Part shown: positions 33,864 through 41,302 of the stretch, piece after piece | Numbering within the stretch: the stretch's first letter is position 1 | How the letters are laid out: the number at the start of each line of letters is the position of its first letter | Origin: Armatimonadota bacterium | GTDB lineage: Bacteria; Armatimonadota; Armatimonadia; Armatimonadales; Armatimonadaceae | DNA length: 47,943 nucleotides | Direction of reading: 5' to 3' | NCBI GenBank assembly: GCA_026392155.1 | Contig: JAPLCP010000193.1 | Span: 1-47,943 of the forward strand | Notes under the pieces: generated by a model | What the model saw: the letters and a program-made list of their open reading frames with translations, nothing else | Told to the model about the DNA's origin: nothing | Databases searched by the model: none | Made by a program: the position numbers and the translations under genes

Positions 33864-33879
33864 TACAAGGATAAAGTTT

Positions 33880-35535
33880 ATGTCTCCAACGCTTTTTTTA
33901 ATCCCCCTTGCTGCCCTCATCAGTCCAGCCCCGCGCTTTCAGACCGATACGCCCGATGCGGCGATCATGGCAAAGATCCGTGAAGAGGGCCTGAGGCGCT
34001 CCCAGCTTCCGCAGAACCTCTCGTATCTTACGGAGGTTATCGGGCCACGTTTAACAGGCTCACCGGGTCTGCTACGCGCCAATGAGTACACGAAAAACAA
34101 GCTGATCGAGTGGGGATTAGAGGCCAAACTTGAGCCCTGGGGGCCGTTTGGCCGGGGCTGGACCTGCGACAAGTTCGCCGCAACTGTCGTCGGCCCAACG
34201 TCGTTTAATCTTATCGCCGCCCCCCGCGCCTGGTCCACGGGCTGGTCGGGAACCACGGAGGTTGTCTTGGTGGATGCCGACAGCCCGGAAGCACTCGCAA
34301 AGTTCAAGGGCAGCCTCAAAGGCAAGATCGCGCTGATTAGCCCGACCAAAGAGCTTCCCGCGCACTTCACGCCCCAAGGCTCCCGCTACACCGATGAGCA
34401 GCTCGCCGCCATGGCCAGTGGCACTCTGGCAGGTAGTGGCCGTCCTCGACAAGGCAGTGGCGGTGGCGGCGGATTGGGTGCGGACATGACCGACGAGCAG
34501 CGTGCGGCCCTTCAGGCACGCATGCGCCAGGCACAGATGGCGGGTCAGATCCTGGCGTTCTGTAAGGTGGAGGGCGCGGTGGCGACGCTCTCCCAGGCAC
34601 GCTCGGGCGACGGCGGGACGATCTTTGTGGAGCAGGCGACGGTTCCTCAGATACCTGTTGCTCGTGAGCGTGAAGAGGCTCGTCAACCAGGTGCCCCCCG
34701 TGCCCCACGCCTCACTCCCTACTCCGTTGCCGCCGAGAGGCTCATGGTTCCTCAGATCGCGGTCGGGGCGGAGCACTACAACCGGATCGTGCGCATGGTG
34801 CAGGCAGGTGAAAAAGTGAGTGTCGCGCTGGATCTAAAAGTGCGCTTCAACGGCGACGATAAGTCCATGGTCAACAACACCATCGGCGAGTGGAAGGGCA
34901 CGGATAAAGCCGATGAGATCGTGATGGCAGGCGGGCACCTCGACTCCTGGCACACGGGCACCGGCGCGACCGACAATGCAGCGGGAGTCAGTGTGGCGAT
35001 GGAGGCAGTGCGAATTCTGAAGGCCATCGGGGTCAAGCCGCGTCGTACGATTCGTGTCGGGCTCTGGAGCGGCGAGGAGCAGGGAATCTTTGGCTCCACC
35101 GCCTACGTGAAAGCGCATTTTGGTAGCCCCAGTGCCCCTGGAGCGGAGCACGCCAAGTTCTCCAGCTACTTCAACCTCGACAATGGCACCGGCAAGATTC
35201 GCGGGGTCTACTGCCAAGGCAACACGGCGATCATGCCCGTCTTCGCCGAGTGGCTCAAGCCCTTTGCTGATCTTGGCGCAACGACGGTGACAGCACGCAA
35301 TACCGGCGGCACCGACCACCTGCCCTTTAACTCCGCCGGGCTCCCCGGCTTTCAGTTCATCCAGGACACCATCGAGTACGATGCACGAACGCACCACTCC
35401 AATATGGACACCTTTGACCGTATTCAGCTCGATGACATGAAGCAGGCCGCCACGATTCTTGCCGCCTTCCTCTACAACGCCGCCATGCGCGACGACAAGC
35501 TCCCCCGCAAGCCGACCACACCTGCGGGTCAGTAA
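33880..35535 (+). CDS. Secreted M28-family metallopeptidase
   Basis: The 551-residue protein has a signal peptide (about 1-18) and AAGGA 8 bases before the ATG. The M28 zinc site is visible in the second half: Gly-His-Leu-Asp-Ser-Trp-His (His, near 353), Gly-Ala-Thr-Asp-Asn-Ala-Ala-Gly (bridging Asp), Trp-Ser-Gly-Glu-Glu-Gln-Gly (catalytic Glu and ligand Glu), Asn-Leu-Asp-Asn-Gly (Asp) and Gly-Gly-Thr-Asp-His-Leu (His). The region between about 110 and 300 looks like a PA-type inserted domain with a Gly-rich loop near 190-200. It probably acts as an aminopeptidase or carboxypeptidase outside the cytoplasmic membrane. It is convergent with uvrD. Confidence 0.9.
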   Translation: MSPTLFLIPLAALISPAPRFQTDTPDAAIMAKIREEGLRRSQLPQNLSYLTEVIGPRLTGSPGLLRANEYTKNKLIEWGLEAKLEPWGPFGRGWTCDKFAATVVGPTSFNLIAAPRAWSTGWSGTTEVVLVDADSPEALAKFKGSLKGKIALISPTKELPAHFTPQGSRYTDEQLAAMASGTLAGSGRPRQGSGGGGGLGADMTDEQRAALQARMRQAQMAGQILAFCKVEGAVATLSQARSGDGGTIFVEQATVPQIPVAREREEARQPGAPRAPRLTPYSVAAERLMVPQIAVGAEHYNRIVRMVQAGEKVSVALDLKVRFNGDDKSMVNNTIGEWKGTDKADEIVMAGGHLDSWHTGTGATDNAAGVSVAMEAVRILKAIGVKPRRTIRVGLWSGEEQGIFGSTAYVKAHFGSPSAPGAEHAKFSSYFNLDNGTGKIRGVYCQGNTAIMPVFAEWLKPFADLGATTVTARNTGGTDHLPFNSAGLPGFQFIQDTIEYDARTHHSNMDTFDRIQLDDMKQAATILAAFLYNAAMRDDKLPRKPTTPAGQ

Positions 35536-35536
35536 G

Positions 35537-35580
35537 CCCCCTCCCTCCCCCTTCCTTCGTAGAGGGAAGGGGGTCGGGGG
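35537..35580. repeat. Nested G/C palindrome between M28 peptidase and uvrD
   Basis: The inner stem is 35547-35555 / 35565-35573 (9 bp) and the outer stem is 35537-35541 / 35576-35580. It begins one base after the peptidase stop and ends six bases before the uvrD stop. It has the build of the palindromes at 5626, 40519 and 41246 and may work as a two-way transcript end. Confidence 0.55.
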
Positions 35581-35586
35581 ACGGGT

Positions 35587-37851
35587 TCAAACTTTCTCCA
35601 GCCGCGCATAACCCGCCACGAGCTTCTTAATTCCCACATTGGGAAATGCCACCGACACTTGTGCCTCATCGCCGCTTCCGGTGCACGAGATCACGACACC
35701 CTGCCCAAAGACGGCGTGCTTGACTTTCTCCCCAGGCCGAAACGCTGCCTCCGAGGAGACGGCTCCCCTTGCCTTTAGGTGAGGGGTTGGGGAGAGGTTA
35801 CTCGGAGAGGTTGGCTGGGCCAGTGTCGAAGCGGTTGGCGGAGGAGTTGGCGTGCTGGCGAGCTCGCGCTGCTTGCTCCTGAGGAAGCTGGGAAGACGTG
35901 CGCCCTGTGGAATAGCAAGACGCTCAAGAGCAATGTCCCGCAGAAAGCGCGAGGGCGGGTTGAACTGGGTGTTGCCAAAGATCGTGCGGCGGCTCGCAAA
36001 CGTGAGATAGAGCTCTTCGCGGGCCCTCGTGATCCCCACATACGCTAGCCGTCGCTCTTCTTCGATTGCCCCATCGCTCTGGAGCGAGCGAAAGTGTGGG
36101 AAGATACTCTCCTCCATCCCAATCAGAAAAACAACCGGAAACTCTAAGCCTTTCGCAGAGTGCAGGGTCATCATCACCACGCACTCGACACCGCCCTCGC
36201 CCAGCTTGTCCACATCGGCAATCAGCGCCGTTTGCTCCAGAAACGCCCGCAGCGACGGGTCTTCGGTACTGTCTTCAAACTGGCGCGTCACCGAGAGAAG
36301 CTCCTGGACGTTCTCGACGCGGCTCTGGGCCTCGACCGTTTTTTCCACCTCCAGGGTGCGAATATAGCCTGTCTCCTCAATCAGCCGCTCGACGAGCTTG
36401 GTCAGCGGCAGCGTCTCCCGCTCACTTCTCAGGTGCATGAGCAGCATCACAAAGCTCTCGACGGCTTTCTTTAAACTCGGCTTGAGCCCCAGTGCCTCGA
36501 TATCGGCCAGCGCTTCCCAGATCGTGCAGCCAAGCGTGGTCGCCCGCTCCTCCACTTTTGCCCACGTCCCCGCACCAATCCCTCGCGCCGGAACATTGAT
36601 AATGCGCTTCAGTGAGATACCGTCAAAGGGATTATGAATCACTTTTAGATAGGCAATCAGGTCTTTAATTTCCTTGCGCTCGTAGAAGCGCACGCCCCCG
36701 ATAATCGTGTAGGGAATCCGGTGGTTGATAAAAACCTCTTCCAGCATACGGCTCTGGGCGTTGGTGCGGTAGAGAACCGCGTAGTCCGAGAGCTTACGCT
36801 CCCCCGAGTCAACGGCCTCACGGATCACGGTGGCGACATAGACCGCCTCTTCCTGTTCATTAATTGCCTCTAAGAGCCGAATCGCCTCACCCTCGTTATT
36901 GTCCGTCCAGAGCTTCTTATCTTTTCGGCCTTTGTTTTTAGAGATCACATCGTAAGACGTGTCAAGAATTGTTTTAGTTGATCTGTAGTTTTGTTCAAGC
37001 TTAATAATTTTAGCATCGGGATAGTCTTTTTCAAAGTCTAAAATAATCTGAATATCCGCGCCTCTCCATCCGTAAACCCCCTGGTCATCGTCACCGACTA
37101 CGCATAAATTGTTATTACCACCAGATAATAGCTGTGTTAATTTATATTGGGCATGGTTGACATCTTGGTACTCATCCACTAAGACATATCTGAACTTACT
37201 CTGGTAGCGTTCTCGTATATCTTCGCGCTGCTGGAGCATGCGCACGGATTTTCCGATGAGATCATCGAAATCTAGCGCTCTGTTCATCGTGAGCTTCTCT
37301 TGGTAGAGGGTATAGAGCCGCCCGACGACGTTCTCAAAGTGGCCGGAGAAGTGCTTGGTGAAGTCCTCAGGCTGGATCAGCTTCTCTTTGGCGCGGGAGA
37401 TCAGCGAGAGCACGGCACGAGGGGCGTACTGCCTATCATCGAGGTTGAGCTGGTGCAGACACTCCTTCATCAGTGTCATCTGGTCGTCGTCGTCGTAGAC
37501 CACAAAGTCGCGCTCTAGGCCAATGCTCCCTCCGTTCTCGCGCAGGAGCCGAGCACACGTGGAGTGGAACGTCCCCACCCACATCTCCTTGGAGATCCCC
37601 TCTCCCAGGAGCTTCTCGAGGCGCTCACGCATCTCTTTGGCCGCTTTATTGGTAAACGTGACCGCGAGGATACTGCGCGGACGAACCCCGAGATACTGGA
37701 TCAGATGCGCAATGCGATGCGTCAGAACGCGCGTCTTGCCTGAGCCGGCACCGGCAAAGATCAAGAGAGGGCCTTCGGTGTGCAGCACGGCTTCGCACTG
37801 GACGGGGTTAAGAGCAGTCAGAAGAGGATTTTCGAGTTCGGTCACAGGCAC
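35587..37851 (-). CDS. pcrA: UvrD/PcrA-type DNA helicase
   Basis: The 754-residue superfamily 1A helicase works in DNA repair and replication fork clearance. Motifs visible are: I Gly-Ala-Gly-Ser-Gly-Lys-Thr (near 36), II Val-Asp-Glu-Tyr-Gln-Asp, III Gly-Asp-Asp-Asp-Gln-Gly-Val-Tyr-Gly-Trp-Arg-Gly-Ala, IV Gln-Asn-Tyr-Arg-Ser-Thr, V His-Ser-Ala-Lys-Gly-Leu-Glu-Phe, and VI Val-Gly-Ile-Thr-Arg-Ala-Arg. The C-terminal 50 residues match the PcrA Tudor-like RNA-polymerase-binding domain. Start: GTG at 37851, but a second GTG at 37845 is 7 bases after a TATACT and may be the true leaderless start. Codon use is AT-richer between about 36940 and 37210. The linker contains an inserted palindrome. Confidence 0.95.
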   Translation of the reverse strand: MPVTELENPLLTALNPVQCEAVLHTEGPLLIFAGAGSGKTRVLTHRIAHLIQYLGVRPRSILAVTFTNKAAKEMRERLEKLLGEGISKEMWVGTFHSTCARLLRENGGSIGLERDFVVYDDDDQMTLMKECLHQLNLDDRQYAPRAVLSLISRAKEKLIQPEDFTKHFSGHFENVVGRLYTLYQEKLTMNRALDFDDLIGKSVRMLQQREDIRERYQSKFRYVLVDEYQDVNHAQYKLTQLLSGGNNNLCVVGDDDQGVYGWRGADIQIILDFEKDYPDAKIIKLEQNYRSTKTILDTSYDVISKNKGRKDKKLWTDNNEGEAIRLLEAINEQEEAVYVATVIREAVDSGERKLSDYAVLYRTNAQSRMLEEVFINHRIPYTIIGGVRFYERKEIKDLIAYLKVIHNPFDGISLKRIINVPARGIGAGTWAKVEERATTLGCTIWEALADIEALGLKPSLKKAVESFVMLLMHLRSERETLPLTKLVERLIEETGYIRTLEVEKTVEAQSRVENVQELLSVTRQFEDSTEDPSLRAFLEQTALIADVDKLGEGGVECVVMMTLHSAKGLEFPVVFLIGMEESIFPHFRSLQSDGAIEEERRLAYVGITRAREELYLTFASRRTIFGNTQFNPPSRFLRDIALERLAIPQGARLPSFLRSKQRELASTPTPPPTASTLAQPTSPSNLSPTPHLKARGAVSSEAAFRPGEKVKHAVFGQGVVISCTGSGDEAQVSVAFPNVGIKKLVAGYARLEKV
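35761..35800 (-). repeat. Palindromic repeat inserted in frame in the uvrD linker
   Basis: ctcccc (35763-35768) pairs with ggggag at the far end, and an inner hairpin cccc...gggg carries a cct/agg tip. The build (double stem, short spacer between the two 3' arms) is that of the intergenic palindromes elsewhere in the window. It encodes part of the low-complexity linker between the helicase core and the Tudor-like domain, including Ser-Asn-Leu-Ser-Pro-Thr-Pro-His. Confidence 0.5.
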
Positions 37852-37852
37852 T

Positions 37853-37858
37853 AGTATA
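37853..37858 (-). promoter_or_regulatory. -10 box for a leaderless uvrD transcript
   Basis: TATACT on the minus strand lies 7 bases before the GTG at 37845 and only one base before the GTG at 37851, so the second GTG is the more likely start if this is the promoter. Confidence 0.4.
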
Positions 37859-37931
37859 CTTCAGGCAAAGTCCTCATGTGCCGATACTCAAGCCCCCATC
37901 GAGAAAACTGGCAGAGTCCTCTCGATTGGTA

Positions 37932-37937
37932 TATGCT
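37932..37937 (+). promoter_or_regulatory. -10 box for the GntR/LacI-type regulator gene
   Basis: TATGCT lies 15 bases before the ATG at 37953, giving a leader of about 8 bases with no strong Shine-Dalgarno. The -35 region is weak. Confidence 0.3.
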
Positions 37938-37952
37938 AATGAAAGCCAAATC

Positions 37953-39017
37953 ATGCTGTCCCCTCTTGATCTTACCCAAACTACCCCACGCCACCAGCAG
38001 GTCTATGAGCGCCTGCTTGGGCTGATTCGCGCGGGGCACTGGAAGTCGGGCGAGAAAGTGCCGCCAGAGCTAGAGCTAGCCGCCGAGCTGGGTGTCGCAA
38101 AGCTCACGGTTCACCGGGCAGTGCAGGCGCTCGCAACCGAGGGCTGGGTCACTCGAACCGTGGGACGAGGGACGTTTGTTGCTCCGAAACCACCGCCTGT
38201 TGGGCTGCGCCGTGTGGTGCTTGCCTTTGGCGCAAGTGCGGCTAATATTTTAGGCTCGGACTACTACGGGGGGCTCTACCAGGGAATAACGGAGGCGTTT
38301 GGTTCGAGTGTCGAGCTTGTTCTTTGCCCGAATGCTTTCTCCGATGCGAGTCTTCCACAAGCGGATGGTATTCTTATCATTGCGCCCCGCGAGAGCGCTG
38401 CTGCCTCGCTGGAAAAGCTAGCCTGTACCAAGCGCCCCGCGGTGGTCATGGGAGCACACTGGCCCGGAATGCCTCTTGCGGCTGTGGACTCCGACAATAC
38501 CGGAGCGGCACGTCGCGTGGTGGCACACCTGGCGGATCTGGGGCACGAGAAAATCGCTCTTGTCTTCGCTGAGCCTGAGACGGCCAACACGCGCGATCGT
38601 GTTGCAGGCTTCCAGGCCGAGGCAGCAGTGCACGGCATAGAGACCTCGGAGCACTCTGTGCAAGAGTTTTGGCGGCTGAGCGGCGAGGAAAAAGAGAGGC
38701 TACTAGAGTCGGTAAAGCAAGGAGCGACGGCGGTATTTGCAGCGGGCTACTTTATCGCACTTGATGTCCTCAATGCCCTCCGCGAGGCGCACTACCGTGT
38801 CCCCGAGGAGATCTCCGTGGTGGGCTTCGACGACCCCGTCTCCGCACGGCTCGTCTACCCACCACTCACCACCCTGCGACAGCCTCTCCGGGAGATGGGA
38901 AGACGCGCCGCTGAGCGACTTGCAGCCCTCGCTACAAGCCAAGATGACGGAAAGCTGGAGCTCCTTCCCGTCGAGCTAGTCCTACGTAGCTCCACTGCCC
39001 GTAAAGAAAAGTCATGA
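37953..39017 (+). CDS. GntR/LacI-type hybrid transcriptional regulator
   Basis: The start is the ATG at 37953 (354 residues); the GTG at 37878 would add a 25-residue tail unlike the family. Residues about 10-75 are a GntR winged helix: Tyr-Glu-Arg-Leu-Leu-Gly-Leu-Ile-Arg-Ala-Gly-His-Trp, Leu-Pro-like Val-Pro-Pro-Glu, Leu-Thr-Val-His-Arg-Ala-Val-Gln-Ala-Leu and Gly-Arg-Gly-Thr-Phe-Val. Residues 85-350 are a LacI/ribose-binding-protein-like effector domain ending with Val-Gly-Phe-Asp-Asp-Pro. Such AraR-like hybrids bind sugars. A 51-codon ORF starts within its stop codon. The target genes are not evident here. Confidence 0.9.
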   Translation: MLSPLDLTQTTPRHQQVYERLLGLIRAGHWKSGEKVPPELELAAELGVAKLTVHRAVQALATEGWVTRTVGRGTFVAPKPPPVGLRRVVLAFGASAANILGSDYYGGLYQGITEAFGSSVELVLCPNAFSDASLPQADGILIIAPRESAAASLEKLACTKRPAVVMGAHWPGMPLAAVDSDNTGAARRVVAHLADLGHEKIALVFAEPETANTRDRVAGFQAEAAVHGIETSEHSVQEFWRLSGEEKERLLESVKQGATAVFAAGYFIALDVLNALREAHYRVPEEISVVGFDDPVSARLVYPPLTTLRQPLREMGRRAAERLAALATSQDDGKLELLPVELVLRSSTARKEKS

Positions 39018-39169
39018 CCACCCCGAATGTCGTCGTGGCAGGACGCACCTTCCGTCTCCCAGATCGCGCCATCGGAGCCAATGAGTGGGTAGCAGGTTGG
39101 AGTGGAGCCACCTGGTGGAGTACCTTTGGCCTGCCGGTAGATGCTCTGAGTGAGCATTGGCTTCCGTAG
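39014..39169 (+). CDS. 51-aa ORF coupled to the regulator, possibly a gene remnant
   Basis: Its ATG overlaps the regulator's TGA (ATGA), the usual form of translational coupling. The 51 residues include two Trp-rich spots (Asn-Glu-Trp-Val-Ala-Gly-Trp and Thr-Trp-Trp-Ser-Thr-Phe-Gly-Leu-Pro). No family is recognised. The ORF ends inside the first unit of a 20-bp tandem duplication, so it may be the start of a longer gene whose rest was lost. Confidence 0.45.
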   Translation: MTTPNVVVAGRTFRLPDRAIGANEWVAGWSGATWWSTFGLPVDALSEHWLP

Positions 39170-39189
39170 GTGAGCATTGGCTTCCGTAG
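39150..39189 (+). repeat. Perfect 20-bp tandem duplication
   Basis: Bases 39150-39169 are repeated exactly as 39170-39189. The unit ends in tag, which gives the stop codon of the 51-aa ORF. Two identical copies suggest a recent event, such as slippage or repair of an excision. Confidence 0.85.
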
Positions 39190-39211
39190 AGTAAACTCTT
39201 TTTTCGTTCAG

Positions 39212-39241
39212 GCTTACGCTACATTAGCGTAAGCTTTTTTT
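39212..39241 (+). terminator. Intrinsic terminator just upstream of glutamate dehydrogenase
   Basis: gcttacgcta (39212-39221) pairs with tagcgtaagc (39225-39234) around a 3-base loop, followed by seven T. It ends the regulator transcript. It finishes 16 bases before the gdhA start codon. Confidence 0.9.
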
Positions 39242-39245
39242 ATGC

Positions 39246-39251
39246 CATAAT
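39246..39251 (+). promoter_or_regulatory. -10 box for a leaderless glutamate dehydrogenase transcript
   Basis: CATAAT matches the -10 consensus at five of six positions and is 6 bases before the ATG at 39258. The matching -35 region (TTAGCG at 39224) would lie inside the terminator stem, so promoter and terminator overlap. Confidence 0.45.
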
Positions 39252-39257
39252 CAAGGA

Positions 39258-40508
39258 ATGAGCGAACACCTAGATAGCTTTGCAATGGCGCAGCAGCAGC
39301 TTGCCGCCGTCGCCGAGAGGATCAACCTTGATCCCAATGTCCACGAAGTTTTGAAGCAACCCAAGCGCGAGCTGACGGTACACTTTCCTGTCAATATGCG
39401 CGACGGCTCGATTAAGATGTTCACGGGCTACCGTGTGCATCACAACCTCACGCGCGGCCCCGCAAAAGGCGGCATCCGTTTTCATCCCGAGACCGATATC
39501 AGCGAAGTAAAGGCGCTGGCGTTTTGGATGACCATCAAGTGCGCTGTCGTCAACCTTCCCTTTGGGGGCGCAAAAGGCGGTGTCGCCTGTGATCCTCGGC
39601 AGCTTAACGCCGCAGAGCTGGAAGACTTAACGCGCCGCTACACCACCGAGATCGCCATTTTGCTTGGGCCGGATAAAGACATTCCTGCCCCGGACATGGG
39701 CACCAATGGTCAGACGATGGCCTGGATCATGGATACCTACTCCATGCTCAAGGGCACCACCGTTCCCGCTGTCGTCACCGGCAAGCCCATCGCCATTGGG
39801 GGCTCCGAAGGTCGCATTGAGGCCACAGGCCGTGGTGTGGTCACGGTCGCCCGTGAGACCTTGCTCTCCCGTGGAAACCAGCTCCCCGACTCCACGGTTG
39901 CCGTGCAGGGCTTTGGCAATGTCGGAGCCGCCGCCGCCAAGCTCTTCTACCGCTCCGGCTGTAAAATCCAGGCCGTCTCCGATGTCCAGGGCGCGATCTA
40001 CCACAAAGATGGGCTCGATATTCTTGGCCTGGAAGACTGGATCAAGAAAACAGGCACGGTGGTCGGCTTCCCCGAGTCTGAGCCTCTTGATCCAGCGGAG
40101 CTTCTGCTACTGCCCGTGGACTTGCTCATTCCCGCCGCGCTCCAGAACCAGCTCACAGGGGAGAACGCTGCAAAAGTGCGAGCCCGCTACATCATCGAAG
40201 GTGCGAACGGCCCTACGACCCCAGAGGCCGATAAAATCCTCAACGACAAGGGAGTTATCGTCGTCCCCGATGTCCTCGCCAACGCAGGCGGCGTCACGGT
40301 GAGCTACTTCGAGTGGGTGCAGGGCTTGCAGTCGTTCTTCTGGAGCGAGAGCGAGGTCAACGCCAAGCTGGAGCAGATCATGGTGCGTGCGTTTGGCCAG
40401 GTCAACGCCGCCGCGAAAAAGCACAACTGCGATATGCGAACCGCTGCCTACATCGTCGGTGTAGGCCGCGTCGCTGAAGCAATCACCGCCCTCGGGATAT
40501 TTCCCTAA
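39258..40508 (+). CDS. gdhA: Glutamate dehydrogenase
   Basis: The 416-residue enzyme interconverts glutamate with 2-oxoglutarate and ammonia using NAD(P). Substrate-site marks are Gly-Pro-Ala-Lys-Gly-Gly-Ile-Arg-Phe-His-Pro (near 66-76) and Pro-Phe-Gly-Gly-Ala-Lys-Gly-Gly-Val (near 97-105), each with a conserved Lys; Pro-Ala-Pro-Asp-Met-Gly-Thr carries the catalytic Asp. The nucleotide fold has Val-Gln-Gly-Phe-Gly-Asn-Val-Gly near 215. The length fits the hexameric bacterial class of about 415-450 residues. AAGGA abuts the ATG too closely to act as a normal ribosome-binding site. It is convergent with rplE. Confidence 0.96.
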   Translation: MSEHLDSFAMAQQQLAAVAERINLDPNVHEVLKQPKRELTVHFPVNMRDGSIKMFTGYRVHHNLTRGPAKGGIRFHPETDISEVKALAFWMTIKCAVVNLPFGGAKGGVACDPRQLNAAELEDLTRRYTTEIAILLGPDKDIPAPDMGTNGQTMAWIMDTYSMLKGTTVPAVVTGKPIAIGGSEGRIEATGRGVVTVARETLLSRGNQLPDSTVAVQGFGNVGAAAAKLFYRSGCKIQAVSDVQGAIYHKDGLDILGLEDWIKKTGTVVGFPESEPLDPAELLLLPVDLLIPAALQNQLTGENAAKVRARYIIEGANGPTTPEADKILNDKGVIVVPDVLANAGGVTVSYFEWVQGLQSFFWSESEVNAKLEQIMVRAFGQVNAAAKKHNCDMRTAAYIVGVGRVAEAITALGIFP

Positions 40509-40565
40509 AAAAACAAAAAGCCCACCTCTTTATCCCCCCGCTCGGCGGGGGCTAGGGGGTGGGCT
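40507..40565 (-). terminator. Terminator of the S10 operon, nested palindrome
   Basis: The outer stem agcccacc (40519-40526) / ggtgggct (40558-40565) encloses an inner stem of about 7 bp (40535-40541 / 40545-40551). On the minus strand the structure is followed by TTTTTGTTTTTT, so it terminates the ribosomal protein operon 17 bases after the rplE stop. The T-run's complement overlaps the gdhA stop codon. Confidence 0.85.
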
Positions 40566-40581
40566 AAAGCCGGAAGAGGGA

Positions 40582-41184
40582 CTACAGTTCGAGCTTGGTT
40601 GCACCGCTGGGGCCCGCATTAGCGGTGGAGCGGAACGGCATTCCGAGCTGGAAGAGAAGATAGCGTGCTTCCTCGTCTTTCTTGGCGGTGGTCACCATGA
40701 TGATGTCCATACCACGGATCTTATCGATCTGATCGTAGCTAATTTCCGGGAAGGTCAGCTGCTCTTTCATTCCCATCGCAAAGTTGCCACGGCCATCGAA
40801 AGAGTTCGGATTGACACCCTGGAAGTCACGAACACGGGGCAGGGTGACGTTTAGGAGCTTGTCTAAAAACTCCCACATCCGGGCTCCGCGCAGGGTGACT
40901 TTGCAGCCGATCTTAGCGCCTTCACGAAGACGGAAGTTTGCAACAGATTTCTTCGCCACACAGACCGCAGGCTTCTGACCGGAAAGAGCCGCCAGATCCT
41001 TGATCGCATTGTCCAAGAGCTTTGGATCGCCACCGGTTCGACCGGCCTCACCGACGCCCATGTTCAGGACGATTTTCTCTAAACGAGGCACTTCATTGAT
41101 GTTCTTGTAGCCAAACTGCTTCATCAACGACGTGACCACTTCTTTTTCATAGCGCTCTTGCAGACGAGCCTTGTAACCAGACAT
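40582..41184 (-). CDS. rplE: 50S ribosomal protein L5
   Basis: The start is the ATG at 41184 (Met-Ser-Gly-Tyr-Lys-Ala-Arg), with AAGGA upstream. The 200-residue protein binds 5S rRNA in the central protuberance. Family marks are [14 protein letters not shown], Gly-Gln-Lys-Pro, Gly-Cys-Lys-Val-Thr-Leu-Arg, Leu-Pro-Arg-Val-Arg-Asp-Phe-Gly-like and Phe-Pro-Glu-Ile. It is the last gene of this operon. rpsN, rpsH, rplF and the rest of the usual spc genes do not follow. Confidence 0.97.
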   Translation of the reverse strand: MSGYKARLQERYEKEVVTSLMKQFGYKNINEVPRLEKIVLNMGVGEAGRTGGDPKLLDNAIKDLAALSGQKPAVCVAKKSVANFRLREGAKIGCKVTLRGARMWEFLDKLLNVTLPRVRDFQGVNPNSFDGRGNFAMGMKEQLTFPEISYDQIDKIRGMDIIMVTTAKKDEEARYLLFQLGMPFRSTANAGPSGATKLEL

Positions 41185-41197
41185 AAACAATTTCCTT

Positions 41198-41301
41198 TCT
41201 CGGTTCCAACCGAGTCAGCTCCCGGCAAATGCCAGGGGGTAATTTCCCCCTCTCTTCCCCTTCTCCCAGGGTTGGGAGGAAGGGGCTAGGGGGAGGAGGG
41301 T
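41198..41301. repeat. Hairpin-rich spacer between rplX and rplE
   Basis: ctcggtt/aaccgag forms a stem at 41198-41213. A large G/C palindrome occupies about 41246-41297: the inner stem is ccccttctccca (41257-41268) with the tggga...gggg arm (41273-41285), and an outer C-run pairs with a G-run near 41288-41295. It is a member of the nested palindrome family, here inside an operon. There is no U-run, so it should slow or mark the mRNA rather than terminate it. Confidence 0.5.
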
Positions 41302-41302
41302 A

